The position numbers and the translations under genes were made by a program. The notes beneath the pieces are model-generated. The model was not told the DNA's origin and ran no database searches. It worked only from the letters and a program-made list of their open reading frames with translations. DNA of 8,018 nucleotides. It comes from Microbacteriaceae bacterium (GTDB lineage Bacteria; Actinomycetota; Actinomycetes; Actinomycetales; Microbacteriaceae). Where the stretch lies: NCBI GenBank assembly GCA_022701925.1, contig JAKONM010000227.1:1-8018 (forward strand), in the 5' to 3' direction. Positions 1 through 5,452 of the stretch are shown here, one piece after another (the stretch's first letter is position 1; each line of letters opens with the position of its first letter).

Positions 1-1
1 C

Positions 2-34
2 TTCGTGCTGGAGGTGCTGCAGGTGCCGCCCTAG
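2..34 (+). CDS. C-terminal end of an unidentified upstream protein (partial)
   Basis: Frame 2 reads FVLEVLQVPP and then a TAG stop, so this looks like the last ten residues of a gene that begins left of the window. The stop lies 29 bases before the glycosyltransferase start on the same strand, which suggests one transcript. In many actinobacteria a glycosyltransferase of this kind follows a PIG-L deacetylase and a SAM-dependent methyltransferase, and a beta-strand ending such as FVLEVL would suit a methyltransferase C-terminus. That identity is a guess from usual gene order, because ten residues cannot establish a family. Confidence 0.4.
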   Translation, partial: FVLEVLQVPP

Positions 35-63
35 GCCAGCGTCGCGCGGGCGACCGGGCTGCG

Positions 64-753
64 GTGACGCCGATCGAGGCCCTGGTCGTGGCCGTGCCGG
101 CGCGGGACGAGGAGGCGCGGCTGCCCGCCGCGCTGGCGGCGGTGCGGGCGGCGGCCGACCGGTGCCCCGTGCCGGTCGTGGTCGCCGTGACGGCGGACGC
201 CTGCACGGACGGCACCGAGGCGGTCGCGCGGCGGGCCGGAGCGGTCGTCGTCCGCACCGGGCAGGGCCGCGTCGGTGCCGCTCGGGCGGCCGCGGTCGCC
301 GCGGGGCTCGCCGCGGTCGAGGCGGACCCCGCCCGGGTGTGGGTCGCGAACACCGACGCCGACTCCGCGGTGCCGCCGGACTGGCTGACCGTGCACCTGG
401 CGTTCGCCGCCGAGGGCGTGCACCTGCTGCGCGGCTCCGTGCGCCCCGCGCACGACCTGGCGCCCGAGCTGGTGCGGCGGTGGGAGCGGCGCCACCCGCC
501 CGGGGAGCGGCACGACCGCGTGCACGGCGCGAACCTCGGCGTGCGGGCGGACGCGCTGCTGGGGGTCGGTGGGTTCACCGACCGGTCGGGCCAGGAGGAC
601 CTCGCGCTGGTGCAGGCCGTCGTCGCCGCCGGGCTGCGCACCGCCAGCACCGATCGCGCGCCGGTCGTCACCTCCGGCCGGTTGACCGGTCGAGCCGAGT
701 CCGGCTTCGCCGGCTACCTGCGGTCACTGGAGCGGGCGCTGCCGGCGACCTGA
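64..753 (+). CDS. Glycosyltransferase family 2 protein
   Basis: A 229-residue GT-A fold glycosyltransferase, expected to move a sugar from a nucleotide sugar to an unknown acceptor in the cytoplasm. The N-terminus has the family opening VPARDEEARL (residues 11-20) followed by ADACTDGT (44-51). The metal-binding DxD-type motif is NTDADS (96-101). HGANLGVRADAL (154-165) and QEDL (177-180, with the ED acid pair) form the acceptor and catalytic side. The C-terminal SGRLTGRAESGF region (204-215) resembles the tail of small actinobacterial GT2 enzymes found beside PIG-L deacetylases. No transmembrane segment is seen. GTG at 64 is the only in-frame start after the upstream gene; its Shine-Dalgarno is weak, so translational coupling is possible. 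At about 230 residues it is a minimal single-domain GT2. Donor and acceptor cannot be read from the sequence. Confidence 0.9.
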   Translation: MTPIEALVVAVPARDEEARLPAALAAVRAAADRCPVPVVVAVTADACTDGTEAVARRAGAVVVRTGQGRVGAARAAAVAAGLAAVEADPARVWVANTDADSAVPPDWLTVHLAFAAEGVHLLRGSVRPAHDLAPELVRRWERRHPPGERHDRVHGANLGVRADALLGVGGFTDRSGQEDLALVQAVVAAGLRTASTDRAPVVTSGRLTGRAESGFAGYLRSLERALPAT

Positions 754-769
754 CCGCTCCTGAGACGCA

Positions 770-1687
770 TCAGGCCCAGGGGAAGGGCGCGTCGCGCGGG
801 GTGCGGTCCGCCGCAGCGTCCACCCGGGAGCGGTTCGGCTCGCCGACCGCGGCCGTGAGCCCGGCGCTCAGCGCCCGCAGCTGCGCGAGCACCTCCGGGG
901 TGAACCAGTCGGGCCGCAGCCCGAACAGCAGGTCCTCCGTCGCCGTGTTGCCGCTGGCGCCCGGGGCGAAGGGGCAGCCGCCCAGCCCGGCCAGCGAGGC
1001 GTCCAGGGTGTCTGCGCCGGCCTGCACCGCGGCGATCGCGTTCGCGACGCCGAGCCCCCAGGTGTCGTGGCCGTGGAACAGCACGCCGGTGGTCGCGGGC
1101 AGCCGCTGCCGCACCGCCTCCGTGAGCCGCGCCACCTCGGCCGGCACGGCCTGGCCGAGCGTGTCGCAGACCGCGACGGACACCGCTCCGCCGGCGCGCG
1201 GGTCCGTCGCGATCGCCTGCACGCGCTCCGGCGGCACCGCGCCCTCGAAGGGGCAGGTGAACGAGGTCGCGATGGTCAGCTGCACCGCGGCCCCGACCGC
1301 GTCCGCCGCCTGCAGCACCTGCGGCAGCGCCGCGAGGCTGTCCTCCGTCGAGCGGCCGACGTTCGCCAGGTTGTGGGCGTCGGAGGCGGACAGGCAGTAC
1401 TGCACGTTCCGCGCACCGGCGTCGAGGGCCCGCTGCGCGCTGCGCGGGGTCGCGACCCAGACCCAGCAGCGCTCCAGCTCCTGCGGCGTGAGACCGGCGA
1501 TCACCTCGAGCGTGTTCGCCATCGGCGGCACCAGGTCGGGCCGCGCCATCGCCCCGATCTCGACCTGGTCGACGCCGAGCGCCAGCAGCGCCCGCGCCAG
1601 GCGCAGCTTCTCCTCGGTCGGCAGCAGCTTGCCCGTCAGCTGCAGGCCGTCCCGCAGCGTCACGTCCCGCAGCCGGAACCGGCTCAT
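770..1687 (-). CDS. Hydroxymethylglutaryl-CoA lyase family protein (HMG-CoA or citramalyl-CoA lyase)
   Basis: A 305-residue TIM-barrel lyase of the HMGL-like family, normal length for the enzyme. It cleaves a 3-hydroxy-3-methyl dicarboxylic acyl-CoA; the classic reaction is HMG-CoA to acetoacetate plus acetyl-CoA. The family signature is complete. LRDGLQ (residues 11-16) carries the catalytic Arg12-Asp13. FHGHDTWG (204-211) supplies metal ligands His205 and His207. GLGGCPFAPGASGN (234-247) contains the active-site loop Cys238 and Asn247, at the same spacing as in the human enzyme. The ATG at 1685-1687 overlaps the TGA of the CoA-transferase as ATGA, which fixes the start and implies translational coupling; the reading frame stays open upstream only as a shadow of that gene. 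Pairing with a class III CoA-transferase also fits R-citramalyl-CoA lyase, which belongs to this family, so the substrate is open. Confidence 0.92.
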   Translation of the reverse strand: MSRFRLRDVTLRDGLQLTGKLLPTEEKLRLARALLALGVDQVEIGAMARPDLVPPMANTLEVIAGLTPQELERCWVWVATPRSAQRALDAGARNVQYCLSASDAHNLANVGRSTEDSLAALPQVLQAADAVGAAVQLTIATSFTCPFEGAVPPERVQAIATDPRAGGAVSVAVCDTLGQAVPAEVARLTEAVRQRLPATTGVLFHGHDTWGLGVANAIAAVQAGADTLDASLAGLGGCPFAPGASGNTATEDLLFGLRPDWFTPEVLAQLRALSAGLTAAVGEPNRSRVDAAADRTPRDAPFPWA

Positions 1688-2883
1688 CGTCGCTCCCGGT
1701 GCGTCCACTGCTGCAGCACCTCGTCGGTGTGGGCGCCGAGGTCGGGCCCCAGCGTCCGGATGCGGCCGGGCTCGGCGCCGACGCGCGGCACGACGCCCGG
1801 GAACGGCACGTCGTCCAACTGCTCCGTGCCCGTCGACACCGGCAGGCGCTGCACCATGCCGCGGGCGATGAACTGCTCGTCGTCGACGATGTCCTGCGCG
1901 GTCGCGATGCGGCTGGCCGGCACCCCGGCGGCGTCCAGGGCCTCGACGACCACGGCCGCGTCGTGCTGCCGGGTCCAGGCGGTGATCGCGCCGTCCAGCT
2001 CGTCGCGCGCCTCCCAGCGCAGGGCGTTGGAGGCCAGGTCGGCGCGGCCGGCCAGGTCCTCGCGGCCGATCACGCCCATCAGCCGGCGGTAGATGCCGTC
2101 GCCGTTGCCCGCGATCACGACCGAGCGGCTGTCGCGGCACACGTAGGCGTTGGAGGGGGCGATGCCCTGCGTCCAGCCGCCCAGGCGCTCACGGGTGACG
2201 CCGTACGCGCCGGCGTCGGGCAGCAGGGACTCCATCACCGACAGCACCGCCTCCGTGAGCGCGACGTCGACGATGCGCTCGGCCAGCGGCAGGGGCGGCA
2301 GGCCCTCCGCGCGGCGGCGGTCGCGCTGGCGCAGGGCCAGCAGCACGCCGAAGGCCGCGTGCATGCCGGCCAGGGTGTCGCCGATGGACACCCCGACCCG
2401 CACGGGCGCGCGGCCGGGCTCGCCCGTGAGTTCCCGCATGCCGCCCAGCGCCTCCGCGATCGCGCCGAAGCCGGGCTGCGCGTGCTTCGGCCCCGTCTGC
2501 CCGTAGGCGGAGATGCGGGCGACGACCAGCTCGGGGTTGGCCGCGGTGAGCGCCTCGGGCGACAGGCCCCACGCCTCCAGCCGGCCGGGCCGGAAGTTCT
2601 CCAGCACCACGTCGGCGTTCGCCGCGAGCCGCAGCACGGCGTCGCGACCCTCCGCGGCGCCCAGGTCCAGGGCGACGGAGCGCTTGTTGCGGTTGATCGT
2701 GCGGAACAGCATCGAGGTGGTGCCCGCGTAGAGGCGCCAGGACCGCAGCTCGTCGCCGTCGCCCGGCCGCTCCACCTTCACCACGTCGGCGCCGAAGTCG
2801 GCCAGCTGACGGCCGGCCGTGGGCGCGGCGATGAAGCTGCCGAGCTCCAGCACCCGCACGTCGTCCAGGGGTCCCGCGGTCAT
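1684..2883 (-). CDS. CaiB/BaiF family (class III) CoA-transferase
   Basis: A 399-residue enzyme of the formyl-CoA transferase type, which moves CoA between a donor thioester such as succinyl-CoA and a carboxylic acid acceptor. Family marks are VLELGSFIAAPTAGRQLADFG (residues 11-31), VKVERPGDGD (35-44), NRNKRSVALDL (64-74), ENFRPG (95-100) and ISAYGQTGP (124-132). The catalytic aspartate is Asp169 in SIGDTLAGM, the position expected from formyl-CoA transferase, and the length is typical of the family. The ATG at 2881-2883 has GAGGA eight bases upstream. It overlaps the lyase gene by four bases, so the two form a transcriptional and probably functional pair: activate an acid, then cleave its CoA ester. 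The human relative SUGCT transfers CoA from succinyl-CoA to glutarate and HMG, and Chloroflexus uses a class III enzyme for citramalate. Which acid is used here is inference. Confidence 0.93.
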   Translation of the reverse strand: MTAGPLDDVRVLELGSFIAAPTAGRQLADFGADVVKVERPGDGDELRSWRLYAGTTSMLFRTINRNKRSVALDLGAAEGRDAVLRLAANADVVLENFRPGRLEAWGLSPEALTAANPELVVARISAYGQTGPKHAQPGFGAIAEALGGMRELTGEPGRAPVRVGVSIGDTLAGMHAAFGVLLALRQRDRRRAEGLPPLPLAERIVDVALTEAVLSVMESLLPDAGAYGVTRERLGGWTQGIAPSNAYVCRDSRSVVIAGNGDGIYRRLMGVIGREDLAGRADLASNALRWEARDELDGAITAWTRQHDAAVVVEALDAAGVPASRIATAQDIVDDEQFIARGMVQRLPVSTGTEQLDDVPFPGVVPRVGAEPGRIRTLGPDLGAHTDEVLQQWTHRERR

Positions 2884-2904
2884 CGCTGCCGTCCTCGTCG
2901 CGGT

Positions 2905-2936
2905 GCGGCGCCGGCCCGTCGCAGGACCGGCGCCGC
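2905..2936 (-). terminator. GC-rich hairpin after the PEBP gene, just before the CoA-transferase
   Basis: A perfect 10-bp inverted repeat, GCGGCGCCGG (2905-2914) and CCGGCGCCGC (2927-2936), encloses a 12-base loop. On the minus strand it starts 11 bases after the PEBP-family stop codon and ends 21 bases before the CoA-transferase ATG. There is no U tract, which is usual for actinobacterial terminators. It may end PEBP transcription, or let part of it through into the CoA-transferase/lyase pair, since no separate promoter is evident in the 64-base gap. Confidence 0.55.
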
Positions 2937-2947
2937 GGGTGGGCGGA

Positions 2948-3490
2948 TCAGGCCGCGGGCAGCGACCCGGTCGGCACGATGGTGGCGCGCGCCAGCACGT
3001 GGTCGCGCAGCGAGAACTCGAAGACGGCCGGGGTCGCGTCCGCGAGGCCCGCCACGTCGTCGGTGTCGAGCGCGAACACGGTCGTGAAGTAGCGGTGCGC
3101 GGTGTCGCCCGCGGGCGGGGCCGCGCCCAGGAAGCGCTTGCCGCCGCCGTCGTTCGTCACGTGGAACGCGCCCTCGGGCAGCTGCCCGCGCTCGGGGTCG
3201 CCCGCGTCCTCCGCGAGCTCGGTCACCGAGGCGGGGATGCCGCCGACGATCCAGTGCCAGAACCCCGACTGGGTGGGTGCGTCGGGGTCGTACACCGTGA
3301 CCGCATAGCTCTTCACGCCCTCGGGCGCGCCGCTCCAGCCGAGCTGCGGGGAGACGTCCTGGCCGCCCTCCACGCCGAACAGGCCGGAGAACTGGGCGGG
3401 CGCGAGCGCGGCGCCGTCCGCCACGGTCGTGCTGGTCAGCTGGAACGTCGGCACCTGCGCCGATCGCTCGAAGGGGTTCCTGCCGGGCAT
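2948..3490 (-). CDS. YbhB/YbcL family Raf kinase inhibitor-like (PEBP) protein
   Basis: A 180-residue phosphatidylethanolamine-binding-protein family member, similar in length to E. coli YbhB. Conserved ligand-pocket elements are in order: SPQLGWSGAP (residues 47-56), YDPDAP (67-72), GFWHW (76-80, with pocket His79), a GAAPPAGDTAHRY segment (122-134) matching the family GPxPPxG..HRY motif, and FALD (139-142). There is no signal peptide, so it is probably cytoplasmic. Bacterial members have no settled biochemical role. The frame is open to an upstream ATG at 3535, but the ATG at 3488-3490 has a strong GGAGAGGGAG site and begins a normal-length protein, so I chose it. A hairpin separates it from the CoA-transferase, and 120 bases separate it from the DUF151 gene. 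Confidence 0.93.
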   Translation of the reverse strand: MPGRNPFERSAQVPTFQLTSTTVADGAALAPAQFSGLFGVEGGQDVSPQLGWSGAPEGVKSYAVTVYDPDAPTQSGFWHWIVGGIPASVTELAEDAGDPERGQLPEGAFHVTNDGGGKRFLGAAPPAGDTAHRYFTTVFALDTDDVAGLADATPAVFEFSLRDHVLARATIVPTGSLPAA

Positions 3491-3540
3491 CGCTGCTCCC
3501 TCTCCACGGATCTGCGGCGACTCGACCGCCGCCACTTCCT

Positions 3541-3559
3541 CCTCGCCGGGGCGGCGAGG
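3541..3559 (-). terminator. Possible terminator hairpin after the DUF151 gene
   Basis: CCTCGCC (3541-3547) and GGCGAGG (3553-3559) form a perfect 7-bp stem with a 5-base loop. It lies about 50 bases downstream of the DUF151 stop on the minus strand and about 50 bases upstream of the PEBP start. There is no U tract. A short GC stem is easy to find in DNA of this composition, so support comes mainly from its intergenic position between two minus-strand genes. Confidence 0.35.
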
Positions 3560-3610
3560 GCGCGCTCCGCACGGGGTCGCGCGGCCTCAGCATGCCGGGA
3601 GCCGGTTGGG

Positions 3611-4135
3611 TCAGCCCTGGAAGTCGTCGGGGTCGACGCCGTCGAGGAAGCGGCGGAACTCCGCCAGCTTCTCCTCGGCGACCTCCGGGTCCTGCAGGTC
3701 GTCGTCCTCGGACACCCGCTCGATCGTGTCCTCCAGCACGCCGGCGTCGGACAGCACCGACTCGGCGACGAACAGGGGCGCCCCCACCCGGCTGGCCAGC
3801 GCGATCGCGTCGGAGGGGCGGCAGTCGATCACGGTGCGGCCGCCGCCGATCGTCAGCACCAGCTCGGCGTAGAAGGTGCCATCGGAGATGCGCGTGACCT
3901 CCGCCCGGTCGACCACCGCCCCGGTCGCCTCCAGCAGGCGGGCCATCAGGTCGTGCGACAGCGGGCGGGGCGGCACCTCGCCCTCCACGGCCACGGAGAT
4001 GGAGGCGGCCTCCTGCGACCCCACCCAGATCGGCACGATCACCCGCGGCCCGTCCGCGGCGTTGACGGGCGCCAGCAGCACGACGGGCTGCATCCGGGCG
4101 TCGACGGCGACGCCGAGCACCTGCACGGGGACCAC
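3611..4135 (-). CDS. Bifunctional nuclease family protein (DUF151)
   Basis: A 174-residue protein of the bifunctional nuclease (BFN, DUF151) family, named for plant members with DNase and RNase activity; its bacterial role is not established. Diagnostic segments are VIVPIWVGSQEAASI (residues 32-46), RPLSHDLMARLLEATGA (57-73) and the core CRPSDAIALASRVGAPLFVAE (104-124). The acidic tail, rich in Asp and Glu from about residue 140, is common in this family. The start is GTG at 4133-4135 with AGGAGG five bases upstream. A second in-frame GTG three codons later would give a 14-base spacing and is less likely. It lies 40 bases downstream of the dehydrogenase with no clear promoter between, so the two may be co-transcribed. 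No signal peptide or membrane segment is seen. Confidence 0.92.
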   Translation of the reverse strand: MVPVQVLGVAVDARMQPVVLLAPVNAADGPRVIVPIWVGSQEAASISVAVEGEVPPRPLSHDLMARLLEATGAVVDRAEVTRISDGTFYAELVLTIGGGRTVIDCRPSDAIALASRVGAPLFVAESVLSDAGVLEDTIERVSEDDDLQDPEVAEEKLAEFRRFLDGVDPDDFQG

Positions 4136-4175
4136 GGGCGCCTCCTGGGACGGGTCGGGGAGCGGGCGGAGCCGG

Positions 4176-5006
4176 TCAGGCGTCGAAGTCGGTGCCGCGG
4201 CTCAGCGGCTCCCAGGCGTCGACCTCGGTGCGCAGGTCGTCGAGCGCGGCCCGGAACCCGTCGCTCGCGTCGTTCCCCAGCAGCAGCATGAACGGCGGCT
4301 CGTCGGCCTCGACGGCGGTGATCAGCGCCTCCGCGGCCTTCGCCGGGTCGCCGGGCTGGGTGCCGTGCCCGGTGCCCGCCTCCTTGCGCCGCTTCCCCGC
4401 GGTCTCGGCGTAGTCGGCGATCGGCACCTCGGCCTGCACCAGGGAGCGGCCGGCGAAGTCGGTGCGGAAGCCCCCCGGCTCCACGGTCATCGCGGTGATG
4501 CCGAGGGGCGCGACCTCCCGGCGCAGCGACAGGGTCAGCGCCTCGATCGCCGCCTTGACCCCGGCGTAGTAGCCGCTGCCCGCGGGCGAGATGCGCGCGC
4601 CGATGGACGACAGGTTGACGATCGTTCCGGAGCGGCGCTGCCGCATCGCGGGCAGCACGGCCTTGATCAGGCGCACCGACCCGAACAGGTGGGTGTCGAA
4701 CAGCCGCGCGACGGCGTCGTCCTCGCCCTCCTCCACGGCGGCGCGGTAGCCGTAGCCCGCGTTGTTCACCAGCACGTCGACGCCGCCGAAGCGCTGCTGC
4801 GCGGCCTCGACGGCGGCGGTCACCTGCGCCTGGTCCGTCACGTCGAGGGCCAGCGCCAGGGCGTCGTCCGGGTGCGCGTCGGCCAGGTCCTGCACCGAGG
4901 CGGCGTCGCGGGCCGTCGTGACGACCTGGTGGCCGTGCGCCAGGGCGGCCTCCGCGAACGCACGGCCGAGGCCGGTCGAGCAGCCGGTGATGAACCAGGT
5001 GGACAT
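4176..5006 (-). CDS. SDR family NAD(P)-dependent oxidoreductase with an altered active-site Asn
   Basis: A 276-residue classical short-chain dehydrogenase that should reduce or oxidise a carbonyl or alcohol with NAD(P). The Rossmann nucleotide-binding motif is TGCSTGLG (residues 7-14), followed by LDVTD (54-58) and NNAG (81-84). Catalytic residues visible are Ser134 in NLSSIG and Tyr147-xxx-Lys151 in YYAGVK, with PGGFRTDF (177-184) after them. The active-site Asn normally in the DxNxxG segment is His106 here (DTHLFG, 104-109), an unusual change. Thr31-Ala-Arg33 after the second strand, with no acidic residue there, leans towards NADP(H), but this is weak. The ATG at 5004-5006 has GGAAGG six bases upstream. 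It may form an operon with DUF151 downstream. The substrate is unknown. Confidence 0.93.
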   Translation of the reverse strand: MSTWFITGCSTGLGRAFAEAALAHGHQVVTTARDAASVQDLADAHPDDALALALDVTDQAQVTAAVEAAQQRFGGVDVLVNNAGYGYRAAVEEGEDDAVARLFDTHLFGSVRLIKAVLPAMRQRRSGTIVNLSSIGARISPAGSGYYAGVKAAIEALTLSLRREVAPLGITAMTVEPGGFRTDFAGRSLVQAEVPIADYAETAGKRRKEAGTGHGTQPGDPAKAAEALITAVEADEPPFMLLLGNDASDGFRAALDDLRTEVDAWEPLSRGTDFDA

Positions 5007-5039
5007 GGCGCGCCTTCCGTCGACGAGGTCCGGCCGCCG

Positions 5040-5057
5040 CCGGAGCGCTCCACGCTA
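5040..5057 (-). promoter_or_regulatory. Possible promoter and operator for the dehydrogenase gene
   Basis: On the minus strand TAGCGT (rc of 5052-5057) fits the actinobacterial TANNNT -10 pattern and lies 45 bases before the ATG. It is immediately followed by the perfect palindrome GGAGCGCTCC (5042-5051), which would cover the transcription start and could be a repressor site. No good -35 sequence is seen at the right distance, so this is a weak call. Confidence 0.3.
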
Positions 5058-5236
5058 GGCGGGCCACCTGCGCGGCACGGGGGAGCGGGTCGCTGCAGCC
5101 GCGGCGCGCCGCCGACACCGACCGGGCTCGACGCCGCCCCTGCTGCTGATCCGCGCGAGCGCTCCGGACCACCGGCAGCGGAGCACCCCGGCGGCGCTCG
5201 AACCGCTCACGGCGGTGCCGGTCGCCGCGGCGGACG

Positions 5237-5413
5237 TCACTCCGGCTCGACGTCCGCCTCCGACAGGCGGTCCTGCAGGTACTCGGTCTTCTCGGCCGAG
5301 GCCCCCGCGCCGCGGTCGTGGTCCGCCTGCTCGGCGAGGCCGGACAGCTTCTCGTCGTTCGAGGCGTCATCGCTGCCGTCCATGACGGGCTCGGACTGCG
5401 TTCCAGTGCTCAT
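5237..5413 (-). CDS. Small acidic hypothetical protein (58 residues)
   Basis: This short gene sits between the dehydrogenase and hydrolase genes. Of its 58 codons, 55 end in G or C, matching the real genes nearby, which is the main support that it is coding. The product begins MSTGTQSEPV and ends EADVEPE. It has 16 acidic and 4 basic residues, so it is strongly acidic and probably soluble. The N-terminal 20 residues look disordered, and KLSGLAEQ (22-29) and EKTEYLQDRLSE (41-52) could form short helices. No cysteine, signal peptide or membrane segment is present. The ATG at 5411-5413 lacks a Shine-Dalgarno but has a TACGGT box six bases upstream, as in leaderless actinobacterial transcripts. 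It starts 39 bases after the hydrolase stop. I do not recognise the family, and no function is assigned. Confidence 0.6.
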   Translation of the reverse strand: MSTGTQSEPVMDGSDDASNDEKLSGLAEQADHDRGAGASAEKTEYLQDRLSEADVEPE

Positions 5414-5419
5414 GCGCCG

Positions 5420-5447
5420 ACCGTACGCAGGCGGCCTGTGCGTCCGA
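5420..5447 (-). promoter_or_regulatory. Candidate promoter for a leaderless small gene
   Basis: Read on the minus strand, TCGGAC (rc of 5442-5447), a 16-base spacer and TACGGT (rc of 5420-5425) resemble -35 and -10 boxes. The -10 ends six bases before the ATG of the small acidic protein, so transcription would start at or next to the ATG. This is a known arrangement for leaderless mRNAs in actinobacteria. Confidence 0.42.
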
Positions 5448-5452
5448 GCCCG

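Noticed and set aside
759..774. CCTGA/TCAGG inverted repeat at the junction of the converging glycosyltransferase and lyase genes
   Set aside because: The stem is only 5 bp and overlaps the lyase stop codon; at this composition it is too weak to call a terminator.
162..1871. 569-residue plus-strand frame crossing the glycosyltransferase and lyase genes
   Set aside because: It runs out of frame through one gene and antisense through another, with no recognisable domain.
1699..3087. Long plus-strand frame antisense to the CoA-transferase
   Set aside because: The product is rich in Arg, Gly, His and Ala with no family motif, while the opposite strand encodes a full conserved enzyme. Long antisense frames are a by-product of high GC at third codon positions.
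5171..5222. ACCGGCA/TGCCGGT inverted repeat just downstream of the small acidic gene
   Set aside because: Seven base pairs around a 38-base loop are not convincing as a terminator, and several alternative pairings exist in the same GC-rich stretch.
5055..5240. 61-residue minus-strand frame in the gap upstream of the dehydrogenase
   Set aside because: It is low-complexity Ala/Arg/Ser with no ribosome site or motif, and it covers the likely promoter region of the dehydrogenase.
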